From Bacteroidales bacterium (GTDB lineage: Bacteria; Bacteroidota; Bacteroidia; Bacteroidales; UBA932): 64,000 bases of DNA. Positions 1 through 7,258 of this stretch are shown piece by piece. How positions within the stretch are numbered: position 1 is the first letter of the stretch; every line of letters starts with the position of its first letter. Location: NCBI GenBank assembly GCA_017651465.1, contig JAGCCX010000024.1, positions 1 to 64,000 on the forward strand, given 5' to 3'. Under the pieces are notes generated by a model that saw only the letters and a program-made list of their open reading frames with translations, did no database searches and was not told where the DNA came from. The position numbers were made by a program, and so were the translations under genes.

Positions 1-216
1 AATGTACCATTGGATCCGAAAAGAGCAGAGAACGTTGCCAAGGGTGCCGGCGGATGTACCCCCGGGGCCGAAATTGGCAGGAAACGTTCCCAAGGGTGCA
101 GCCAGATGTACCCCTGGAGCCGGAAAGCACCGGAAACGGAGCCAAAGGTGCTGGTGGATGTACCCCTGGAGCCGGAAAGCACCGGAAACGATGCCACAGG
201 TGCAGGCAAATGTACC
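1..216. repeat. 52-bp tandem repeat array
   Basis: The heptamer ATGTACC occurs at 2, 54, 106, 158 and 210, exactly 52 bp apart, with similar sequence between the anchors (an AAGGGTGC-type block, then CCGGAAA-type purine-rich stretches). Copies 3 and 4 are almost identical and the outer ones are diverged. Because 52 is not a multiple of three, open frames across it are accidental. The array ends directly before the promoter of the glycosyltransferase and may extend left of the window. A single diverged copy lies inverted at 7084-7142. Confidence 0.9.
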
Positions 217-227
217 GAATGCTAAGG

Positions 228-257
228 TTGCATTATCCCGGAATCTTTCTATATTTG
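228..257 (+). promoter_or_regulatory. Bacteroidales-type promoter of the glycosyltransferase
   Basis: A TATATTTG box at 250-257 fits the Bacteroidetes -7 consensus TAnnTTTG, with TTG at 228-230 about 19 bp upstream. The ATG at 265 lies only 7 nt after the box, so the mRNA leader would be a few nucleotides at most. Confidence 0.7.
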
Positions 258-264
258 TATTCTT

Positions 265-981
265 ATGAAGAATCTGGTAATTATACCGACCTACAACGAG
301 GTCGAGAATGCAGAAAAGATTATACGTGCGGTGCTGGGCCTCTCGCAAGGTTTCGAAATACTCATTATCGACGACGGCTCACCCGACGGAACCGCCTCGG
401 TAGTGAAGGGACTTCAACAGGAATTCTCTGACAGGCTGCACCTCATAGAGCGTAACGGCAAACTCGGACTGGGCACGGCATACCTTACCGGTTTCCGCTG
501 GGCACTCGAGCGCGGATATGACTATATTTTCGAGATGGACGCCGACTTCTCGCACGCCCCTTCCGACCTGCCCCGTCTTCTGGCGGCCTGCGAGGGCGGT
601 GCTGATATGGCCATCGGTTCGCGATACTGCAACGGAGTGAGCGTGGTCAACTGGCCCATAGGCCGGATTCTCATTTCTTACTTCGCATCGGTCTACGTGC
701 GTACCATACTGGGTTTCAAGATCTACGACAGCACCGCCGGCTTTGTGTGCTACAGCCGCCGCGTGCTGGAGACCATCAACCTTGACAGCGTTCAGATGAA
801 AGGCTACGGCTTCCAGATTGAAATGAAGTACACGGCCTACAAACTCGGGTTCCACATTGCCGAGGTCCCCGTTATCTTCGTCAACCGCAAGGAAGGGACC
901 TCCAAGATGTCCGGCGGCATTTTCGGAGAAGCTTTCTGGGGCGTACTGCGTCTGAGAGGCCGCAAATTCAGCCGCCTATAG
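265..981 (+). CDS. Polyprenol-phosphate mannosyltransferase-like GT2 glycosyltransferase
   Basis: This 238-residue GT-A fold protein would transfer a sugar from a nucleotide donor to a polyprenyl phosphate on the cytoplasmic face of the membrane, as in the dolichyl/polyprenol-phosphate mannose synthase family. Visible motifs are the N-terminal IIPTYNE nucleotide-binding start, DDGSPDGT at 36-43, the metal-binding D92-A-D94 and GSRY shortly after. There is no C-terminal membrane extension, so it is the short soluble or peripheral form; the sugar (mannose or glucose) cannot be read from sequence. It stands alone, between the 52-bp array and a convergent gene that it overlaps by 6 nt. Confidence 0.88.
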   Translation: MKNLVIIPTYNEVENAEKIIRAVLGLSQGFEILIIDDGSPDGTASVVKGLQQEFSDRLHLIERNGKLGLGTAYLTGFRWALERGYDYIFEMDADFSHAPSDLPRLLAACEGGADMAIGSRYCNGVSVVNWPIGRILISYFASVYVRTILGFKIYDSTAGFVCYSRRVLETINLDSVQMKGYGFQIEMKYTAYKLGFHIAEVPVIFVNRKEGTSKMSGGIFGEAFWGVLRLRGRKFSRL

Positions 982-1440
982 CAGGTTTTCCAGATTGTTC
1001 CTTTTCATGTACTCGTCATATTCTTCTTCTGTAAGAATTGTTTCAAAGTACTTGAATAACTTGTAGTCGTCCCACCCGAATTCGCTCTTGAGAGTATTAG
1101 CAACTTGTTCGGTCAAATCACAGTATTTCCGGCTTTCCTCCGAGTCTTTATACCTATAAATGTTGGGAGACATTTTATCCATGAGAGGCTGAATAATCTT
1201 CTTTTCCTCTTTGGTTAGATTCTTAGACGAAAGAGTATTGTCCATCTTTTTTAACCAGTACTTGTACTGGTCTTCAGGTGTTAATGACTGAAGCATAGTC
1301 ACATGCTCAACAAGAGTTTTGGAAAGCAAATCCTCTCTAAGTGCTTTCTCGTCAGCACCCTTTCTATTTCCGTTTACGTTGGAGCAAGAAGAAACAACGG
1401 CAACAATAGTCAGGATGGCAAAAAATGCAATTCTTTTCAT
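976..1440 (-). CDS. Lipoprotein related to the fulvocin C-like neighbour, no Cys-rich tail
   Basis: A 154-residue protein with a lipoprotein signal (VVSSC, lipobox Cys near residue 19). The ATG at 1440 is chosen because the frame upstream only offers a TTG and no signal peptide. The body aligns by eye with the preceding gene at 1469-2116: both have an LTPE block followed by W-x-x-K, an EKK/EKV block about 25 residues later, and a T-[ED]-[ED]-E-Y motif near the end. It lacks the eight-cysteine C-terminal module of its partner, so it could be a companion (for example immunity-like or carrier-like) or simply a diverged duplicate. Last gene of a three-gene minus-strand operon. Function unknown. 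Confidence 0.7.
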   Translation of the reverse strand: MKRIAFFAILTIVAVVSSCSNVNGNRKGADEKALREDLLSKTLVEHVTMLQSLTPEDQYKYWLKKMDNTLSSKNLTKEEKKIIQPLMDKMSPNIYRYKDSEESRKYCDLTEQVANTLKSEFGWDDYKLFKYFETILTEEEYDEYMKRNNLENLL

Positions 1441-1468
1441 GGCTTTAAATATAAACAATAATAATCAC

Positions 1469-2116
1469 TTATTCGCATAATCCGTCGCAAGAATACTTGC
1501 CAAGGAAACCACATCCTTTTTCTTTTGATGTGCATTCTAATTGATTATTGCAGTTCCCACCGCCACTGGCAAGACAACCGATATCATGTCTGCAAACACA
1601 AGCAATTTCAGGCTCAACCTCGCCACCATTTATCTTTGTTAAAACGGGTTCTTCCGCTATCCACGATCTTTGATATTCGTCCTCAGTCATCCAGGTGCAT
1701 AGGGCGTAAGCATATTTATCTTGCTTGCCTTCAAATATACGCCTGGAAAGAACCTCGTAATCATCAATGAGTTTCACATTATCTGAAGACTCGTCGAATA
1801 AACGCGGAGTAACAATGTCTGAAAGCAGAGTGAACAAGACTTTCTCATCGTTCGCAAAGCTATCGTCATTCATTAAGATGGCCAGTTTAGATTTCCATAG
1901 TTTTGACTTGGCCTCTGGAGTCAATCCATTGTACACGGCCATTTGGCGCTTAAGGGGAAGAGAAACAATCTTTTCTCTCTCGGCTGCCTGAAACTCTTCG
2001 AGATGTGTTTTTGTCCACTCTTCTACGTCAGGGTCGCAACTATACTCATTTTGTTTGCAAGAAAACATGGCAGTAAAACCGACTACGCACACTGCCAAGA
2101 AGGTAATGATTTTCAT
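1469..2116 (-). CDS. Bacteriocin fulvocin C-related lipoprotein
   Basis: A 215-residue protein with a lipoprotein signal (MFSC, Cys near 20), an alpha-helical middle region containing LTPEAKSKLWKSK, and a C-terminal module of about 43 residues with eight cysteines in the order C-x-C-x5-C-x7-C-x5-C-x6-C-x7-C-x3-C. This resembles the eight-cysteine peptide fulvocin C of Myxococcus and the Bacteroidetes proteins annotated as fulvocin C-related; that assignment is from memory of the family. The module could be released from the anchored precursor or act in place. Its ATG overlaps the stop of the DUF1573 gene (ATGA), indicating translational coupling. Bacteriocin activity is not shown by sequence. 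Confidence 0.72.
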   Translation of the reverse strand: MKIITFLAVCVVGFTAMFSCKQNEYSCDPDVEEWTKTHLEEFQAAEREKIVSLPLKRQMAVYNGLTPEAKSKLWKSKLAILMNDDSFANDEKVLFTLLSDIVTPRLFDESSDNVKLIDDYEVLSRRIFEGKQDKYAYALCTWMTEDEYQRSWIAEEPVLTKINGGEVEPEIACVCRHDIGCLASGGGNCNNQLECTSKEKGCGFLGKYSCDGLCE

Positions 2117-3066
2117 TTCTGTGTCCCTTTAATGTGAATTCTATATTTGTTTCCGTAAATAGCAGGATTAATTCTGATGCTTTGCTCAAATGGTCCTATT
2201 TCTCCGTTGGATTTGTATTTCACTACCATCGTGTCTGTGCTGCCGGCCTTAACAATTCGCGGATGTGAAATATGGACGCAAGAGCAAGATGGAATAACGT
2301 CTGTGAGCAAGAAGGGCCTTCTCCCATAGTTGGATACGCTAATAATTACATTGCATTCAGATTCCATACTGACTTCGCCCAAAGAGATATCTGTAGGAGA
2401 GATAACGACATGGGTCAGTGTGTCATTGAGCCTTTTCATGGCTTCGATATACAGCCTTTTCAAAATGAAATCAGGGTTGCTCTCGAAAACGGATGTTGCT
2501 TTTCGCCAATACTCATTAGCCAACTCTTCCCTGTGTAACTTGTCATATGCCCTGGCTAATAATGTGTTAACATAAAAATTGTCTTCCATATCAGCATTAT
2601 CGCTTAATGATTGGATGAGCAGGGGGTCAGGCTCGTCAGACTCCAAAGAGAAAAATGCCCTTATCATGCTTATGTAGCAACTGCTTCTGCTTCTTTCCAG
2701 CAGATGTACGCCTTCGGCATCTTCAATACAGTTGATATTACCCTCAGAATCCAGTCTAAGGACACTTGGCAACCGGACGAAAGAAAAAATATACTGAAGT
2801 TCTCTGTTTGAAGGCAAGGAAATGTCAATGTAATAAAAACGGTCAGCTTTACGCTTTTTTAGAACAAACCCCCATGCTTTTTTTTTAACAATCTTATTGT
2901 ATTGCCTGAAATCGCAAACCAGGACAGAGGAAGAGTCATTCAGGGACAAATATTGATCCGCAAAATTCTTCAGGGTTATCTCCTGGGGCAACAATTGCGC
3001 ACTCCGGGTACAGGCAATGAATGAGGCTGCAATAATAATTGACAGTATTAACAACTTCGTATTCAT
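2113..3066 (-). CDS. DUF1573-domain lipoprotein
   Basis: A 317-residue lipoprotein (signal MNTKLLILS... with lipobox FIAC). The start at 3066 is preferred over the upstream frame because it begins the signal peptide and sits just after a promoter. Residues of roughly 120-200 are helical and TPR-like (LARAYDKLHREELANEYWRK). The last ~100 residues form a DUF1573 Ig-like domain with its SCSC cysteine pair followed by a G-S-T-D-T-M-V-V-K-Y type strand. DUF1573 proteins are common Bacteroidetes envelope proteins of unknown role, often beside small secreted proteins. First gene of the operon with the two fulvocin C-related genes. Confidence 0.82.
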   Translation of the reverse strand: MNTKLLILSIIIAASFIACTRSAQLLPQEITLKNFADQYLSLNDSSSVLVCDFRQYNKIVKKKAWGFVLKKRKADRFYYIDISLPSNRELQYIFSFVRLPSVLRLDSEGNINCIEDAEGVHLLERSRSSCYISMIRAFFSLESDEPDPLLIQSLSDNADMEDNFYVNTLLARAYDKLHREELANEYWRKATSVFESNPDFILKRLYIEAMKRLNDTLTHVVISPTDISLGEVSMESECNVIISVSNYGRRPFLLTDVIPSCSCVHISHPRIVKAGSTDTMVVKYKSNGEIGPFEQSIRINPAIYGNKYRIHIKGTQK

Positions 3067-3089
3067 ATTATTGTACGATTGTCTAATTG

Positions 3090-3121
3090 CAAAAGTATAT
3101 AACAATATTTTGGCTTTCAAA
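3090..3121 (-). promoter_or_regulatory. Promoter of the DUF1573/fulvocin C-related operon
   Basis: On the minus strand TACTTTTG (3097-3090) fits TAnnTTTG, and TTTG at 3121-3118 lies 20 bp upstream, a near-ideal Bacteroidales promoter. The predicted start is about 17 nt before the ATG at 3066. The -33 element overlaps one arm of the inverted repeat at 3121-3184. Confidence 0.75.
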
Positions 3122-3184
3122 AAACCAATTTAATATGTTGTCACAAAGCGGTAATTAAACAGCACTGTCCAAGCTATTGGTTTT
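3121..3184. promoter_or_regulatory. Inverted repeat in the divergent intergenic region
   Basis: AAAACCAAT at 3121-3129 is the exact reverse complement of ATTGGTTTT at 3176-3184. A further CCAATTAATAT at about 3196 repeats part of the first arm. The repeat lies between the divergently transcribed lipoprotein operon and the TPR/HTH regulator and overlaps the -33 region of the former, a plausible operator for that regulator. Confidence 0.5.
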
Positions 3185-3314
3185 CAAGCAAATAGCCAAT
3201 TAATATCGAACGTGCTCCGTTTTGAGATACAACTGATTATCAACGCGTTATGCCATGTGACAAAAATATTGGGCCATCTCTGTATGGTACGTTCTTCGGT
3301 CTTCCCTTTTTTGC

Positions 3315-3322
3315 TATATTTG
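3315..3322 (+). promoter_or_regulatory. -7 box of the TPR/HTH regulator gene
   Basis: TATATTTG matches the Bacteroidetes -7 consensus. Only 4 nt separate it from the GTG start at 3327, so the start codon would lie at or next to the transcription start. No clear -33 TTTG is seen at the right distance. Confidence 0.6.
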
Positions 3323-3326
3323 CGTT

Positions 3327-4865
3327 GTGATTATAAAGAGTTTTCTGCTTCCATTATCATTTCTTGCTTGTCTATTGTCGTGTACACCCGATGATGTCAC
3401 ACGAGATTTACAGCAAGCCGCTACTATTGCTTATGAATTCCCTGACAGCATCCTCACCATTTCTCACAAAATAAAGGCTCTGGATTATTTGAAATGCCGA
3501 AAACCTGCTGATAAAGCCAGAAAGATGTATTGTGATGGTATGCTGTTAAAGGATGAGAATAATTATCCTGCCGCTCTGATCTGTTTCTTGAAAGCAGTAG
3601 ATTATGCCGAAAAAACAAACGAAGATATACTTAAGGGGGAGATATACTCTTCCATTGGTGAAACATATGGTTTGAGTAAGAACTATACAGACGAATTGCT
3701 GTATTCTCAGAAAGCCCTCAAATACTTTATTGATTGTGGATATGGACCCGGAATGGACAAAGAGTTGTTACTTCTTGCCAATGCTTTTCATCATAACCGT
3801 ATGTATGAAATGGCGGACAGAACCTATTCTCTTGTGGATTCCATCGGTGACAATGTTTTACCGGCATTTCTCGGTAAAGCCGGTAATGCCTTGAGGCTTG
3901 ATAACACTGATGCAAATGAAGTAGTCAGGTTATTCGACAAAGCAATTGGTCTGGGCGCATCATTAACATATACCCAAAGATGCCAGTATGCATATGCTTT
4001 GTTGAAGTCGGGTGACTTGAGTGCATCAGAAATCGCTCAATCAAAACTCGAAGGTGAACCAAGGGACGCTGAATCCTTCTGGTGGCTATCACAAATATCA
4101 AAAATAAAAGGCGGAATAGTCCGTGCCTTGGATTATCTAGAGTCATACTATATTGAAAATCAAAGAGCTGCTCAAGATATATCTTCTCAGTATCTATATA
4201 AGGCACAAATAGAATACGAGGAACTGCTTGCCCGCAAAGCCAAAAGCGGATCAAAGGTTGTCAAACTTTGGTCCTCCGTTGCTGTAATCTTGGCTTTGCT
4301 AGCCTTGCTGATAGTATTTCTGTTGCACAAGCAAGTGGCCAAAGACAAAGATCTTCTTTCTTATAAACTATCAGAAGCCAACAAACTATTGGAGTTGGCC
4401 AAGGATAATGAAAGCAAGAAACAAGAGGCGGAGCAAAAACTGTACAGACTTCAACGCTCTTTCGCATATATGTTTAAGCGACAGCTTTCTTCCGTCGGAA
4501 GAATGTACAAGACCAATTTGTCTGCATCTTTGATCATGGATGAGGGCGCCAGACGTTATGCCCAGACGGTCAGCGAGGTACTTTCAAATATTTCCTCAGA
4601 CAAGGGAGGGTATAAGGAGTTCGAATCATGGGTAAATAAAGAACTCGATGGTATTATGATGAAAATCAGGGACGATTTTCCCGATTTGGATGAAAAAACA
4701 TACCGGTTCATATGTTACGTAGTTATAGGCTTCAAAGACCCGACAATCGCATCCATCTTCAACGAATCGATTTCTACTGTAAGTACCCGAAAATCCAGGC
4801 TTCGTAAAAGAATACTGTCGGCATCTTCACCGAATGCCGATCTGTACAAAGCGTTTTTGGATTAG
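3327..4865 (+). CDS. Membrane-anchored TPR protein with C-terminal HTH (regulator)
   Basis: A 512-residue protein of a Bacteroidetes one-component regulator type. It has an N-terminal lipoprotein-like signal (LLSC, Cys19), helical TPR repeats at about 30-300, one transmembrane helix at 312-333, a charged coiled coil at 337-378 and a cytoplasmic end with an HTH near 455-497 (KDPTIASIF then STVSTRKSRLRKR). The periplasmic TPR part would sense a protein or peptide and the HTH would bind DNA. The start is GTG; the next in-frame ATG is 70 residues on and would remove the signal. It is divergent from the fulvocin C-related operon, which it may control. A paralogue lies at 23592-25247. Confidence 0.8.
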   Translation: MIIKSFLLPLSFLACLLSCTPDDVTRDLQQAATIAYEFPDSILTISHKIKALDYLKCRKPADKARKMYCDGMLLKDENNYPAALICFLKAVDYAEKTNEDILKGEIYSSIGETYGLSKNYTDELLYSQKALKYFIDCGYGPGMDKELLLLANAFHHNRMYEMADRTYSLVDSIGDNVLPAFLGKAGNALRLDNTDANEVVRLFDKAIGLGASLTYTQRCQYAYALLKSGDLSASEIAQSKLEGEPRDAESFWWLSQISKIKGGIVRALDYLESYYIENQRAAQDISSQYLYKAQIEYEELLARKAKSGSKVVKLWSSVAVILALLALLIVFLLHKQVAKDKDLLSYKLSEANKLLELAKDNESKKQEAEQKLYRLQRSFAYMFKRQLSSVGRMYKTNLSASLIMDEGARRYAQTVSEVLSNISSDKGGYKEFESWVNKELDGIMMKIRDDFPDLDEKTYRFICYVVIGFKDPTIASIFNESISTVSTRKSRLRKRILSASSPNADLYKAFLD

Positions 4866-4896
4866 GGATACTCTTTTAAAAAGCGTTTGGATTTCT

Positions 4897-4904
4897 TATA
4901 TTTG
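4897..4904 (+). promoter_or_regulatory. -7 box upstream of tex
   Basis: TATATTTG, 11 nt before the ATG at 4916, fits the TAnnTTTG consensus. The matching -33 element is weak (T-rich at about 4875). Confidence 0.6.
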
Positions 4905-4915
4905 TAGCACACTGG

Positions 4916-7081
4916 ATGAGCAAAATGAAAGAACTATACCTTACGCAAATAGCCGCTACGGTAGGCGCAAAGGCCTGGCAGATAGAGAATTGCGTGGATA
5001 TGTTCGCCGACGGCGACACCATCCCGTTCATAAGCCGCTACCGTAAGGAAAAGACAGGCGGGATGGACGATGCCACCGTAGCCGAGGTCAAGCACTGGAT
5101 AGATGTGTTCGACCAGATGGAAAAGCGCAAGGAAACCATCCTCGGCACAATAGAGGAGGCGGGAGCCCTTACCCCCGAACTCAAGGCCCGCATAGAAGAA
5201 TGCATCAATGCCACGGAGCTGGAAGACATCTACCTGCCTTGGCGGCCCAAACGCCGTACACGTGCCACCGCAGCAAAGGAACTGGGCCTCGAGCCCCTTG
5301 CCGACCTTATGTGGAACCTCCGCACAAGAGACCCCCGGCAGAGCGCCCGCGCGTATGTTAAGGGCTCCCCTACCCTTGGCGGAAAACCCGGCGCGGAAAG
5401 TCCCGAAGAAGCCCTTGCCGGCGCCCGTGACATCATTGCCGAGAGGCTCAGCGAGACAGCGCTCATACGCCAGAACCTCCGTTCTCTCTTCCGCACGCGC
5501 AGACTACATTCCAAAGCCACCAAAGCCGCCCGGGAGAACCCCGAGAGCGGCAAATACCGCAGCTACTTCGACTTCACTATGCCTCTCGACCGTATGCCCT
5601 CGCACAATCTGCTCGCCATCCTGCGGGCCGAGAACGAAGGCTTCCTGTCGGTAGGCCTGGATACCGATGCCGAAAAGTGCGGCAACAAGATTTACTACGA
5701 TTTCTGCCAGACGCAGGGTTATCCCGGAGGAGCGCTCTCGGATGAGATAAAAGAAGCCGTGGCCGATGCATTCAAACGCCTGCTCGAGCCCTCCATAAGC
5801 TCGGAGGTCATACGCGAGGCCAAAGAGAAGGCCGATATCGAATCGATACGCGTATTCGGCGAGAATCTGCGGCAGCTGCTGCTCCAGGCCCCGGTGGGCG
5901 AGAAACGCACGATGGCAGTGGACCCCGGGTTCCGCAACGGCTGCAAGATAGCCTGCCTCGACGAGCAGGGAGGTTTGCTCTACCACACCATCATCTTCCC
6001 TCATCCGCCGCAGAACGAAAAAGTAAAAGCGCTGATGGCGGTGCAGGGTATGCTGCAGAAGTATGATATCCAGGCAGTTGCAATCGGCAACGGTACCGCC
6101 TCCCGCGAGACCGAGGAGTTCTTCCGTAAGGTCCAGCTGCCCGATGGATGCAAGCTCTGGACGGTGAGCGAAGACGGAGCGTCCATCTACAGCGCTTCCG
6201 ATATCGCCCGTGAAGAATTCCCCGACGAGGATGTGACGGTGCGAGGGGCCGTAAGCATAGGCCGCCGCCTTATGGACCCGCTGTCGGAGCTGGTGAAGAT
6301 AGACCCCAAGAACCTGGGAATCGGTCAGTATCAGCATGATGTGGACCAGACCCTGCTCAAGGAGACGCTCGACAATACGGTCACTTCCTGCGTCAACAGC
6401 GTGGGAGTGAACTTGAATACTGCTTCGCCCTACCTGCTCTCGTACGTATCGGGCATAGGCCCCGTACTGGCCTCCAACATTGTTGCCTGGCGCGCGCAGA
6501 ACGGGCCTTTCGAGAGCCGTTCACAGCTGCTCAAGGTGCCGCGCCTCGGTCCCAAGGCATTCCAGCAGTGCGCCGGATTCCTGCGGATACGCGGCGCCGC
6601 CAATCCTCTGGACGGCTCTGCGGTGCATCCCGAGTCGTATCATATCGTAGATTCAATGGCGGCCTCGCTGGGAGTGAAAACCAGCGAACTGGTGGGCAAC
6701 GAGGAGTTGTGCTCCCGTATCAAGCCGGAAGATTTCGTAGATGGCGATGCGGGGCTCCCTACTGTTACCGACATTGTAAAGGAGCTGGCAAAGCCCGGGC
6801 TCGACCCCCGCGAGCAGGCGTCGGAGTTCGCCTTTGCAGACGATATTCACGAGTTGGAAGATCTCAAGGTAGGAATGGAACTGCCGGGCATAGTTACCAA
6901 CATTACCGCCTTCGGCGCCTTCGTTGACATAGGCCTTCACGACAACGGGCTTCTGCACGTGTCGCAGATGGGCCCCCGGGGCACCGACCCGTCAAAAGTC
7001 GTCAAGCTCCATCAGCACATCAATGTCAGGGTTCTGGACGTCGATCTCGACCGCCGCCGCATCAGCCTCGGCCTGATTTAA
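4916..7081 (+). CDS. tex: Tex-type RNA-binding transcription accessory protein
   Basis: At 721 residues it has the normal length and order of the Tex family: N-terminal helical domain with TIPFISRYRKEKTGG, a YqgF/RNase H-like domain around 330-420 (AVDPGFRNG), helix-hairpin-helix motifs around 505-560 (YVSGIGPVLA, VPRLGPKAFQ), and a C-terminal S1 domain from about 650 (GIVTNITAFGAFVDIG). Tex binds RNA and acts in transcription and RNA turnover in the cytoplasm. ATG codons at 4916 and 4925 are both possible; the first is used because it is closest to the promoter box. The gene is monocistronic. Confidence 0.95.
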   Translation: MSKMKELYLTQIAATVGAKAWQIENCVDMFADGDTIPFISRYRKEKTGGMDDATVAEVKHWIDVFDQMEKRKETILGTIEEAGALTPELKARIEECINATELEDIYLPWRPKRRTRATAAKELGLEPLADLMWNLRTRDPRQSARAYVKGSPTLGGKPGAESPEEALAGARDIIAERLSETALIRQNLRSLFRTRRLHSKATKAARENPESGKYRSYFDFTMPLDRMPSHNLLAILRAENEGFLSVGLDTDAEKCGNKIYYDFCQTQGYPGGALSDEIKEAVADAFKRLLEPSISSEVIREAKEKADIESIRVFGENLRQLLLQAPVGEKRTMAVDPGFRNGCKIACLDEQGGLLYHTIIFPHPPQNEKVKALMAVQGMLQKYDIQAVAIGNGTASRETEEFFRKVQLPDGCKLWTVSEDGASIYSASDIAREEFPDEDVTVRGAVSIGRRLMDPLSELVKIDPKNLGIGQYQHDVDQTLLKETLDNTVTSCVNSVGVNLNTASPYLLSYVSGIGPVLASNIVAWRAQNGPFESRSQLLKVPRLGPKAFQQCAGFLRIRGAANPLDGSAVHPESYHIVDSMAASLGVKTSELVGNEELCSRIKPEDFVDGDAGLPTVTDIVKELAKPGLDPREQASEFAFADDIHELEDLKVGMELPGIVTNITAFGAFVDIGLHDNGLLHVSQMGPRGTDPSKVVKLHQHINVRVLDVDLDRRRISLGLI

Positions 7082-7083
7082 AT

Positions 7084-7142
7084 TCCCTTGGAGACGTTCC
7101 CGGCGGATTCGGCGCCAAGGGTACATCTGCCGGCACCCTTGG
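7084..7142 (-). repeat. Single inverted copy of the 52-bp repeat
   Basis: Read on the minus strand this stretch matches the array at 1-216, including AGGGTGCCGGC, then GATGTACCC, then GCCGAA and a final CCAAGGG, with the two CCAAGGG marks 51 bp apart. It lies immediately after the tex stop. The rest of the gap to 7258 is GC-rich and holds a CGCTTCGC and GGGCCCCTCCC pair on the minus strand that also occurs in the insertion inside tilS (34254-34374). Confidence 0.75.
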
Positions 7143-7258
7143 GAAGGCCCCGGATACAGACGGCAGACCGTGCCACCCTCGGCACCGGAAGAGGGAGGGG
7201 CCCTTTGGGAAGGGTTGCGAAGCGACGTCTGCCGCCTGCTTCCGGAGCCTTCCGGCCG

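Noticed and set aside
2..431. Three overlapping open frames (60-125 codons) across the 52-bp array
   Set aside because: They are translated repeat in rotating frames, with no start context, and overlap the promoter and the glycosyltransferase.
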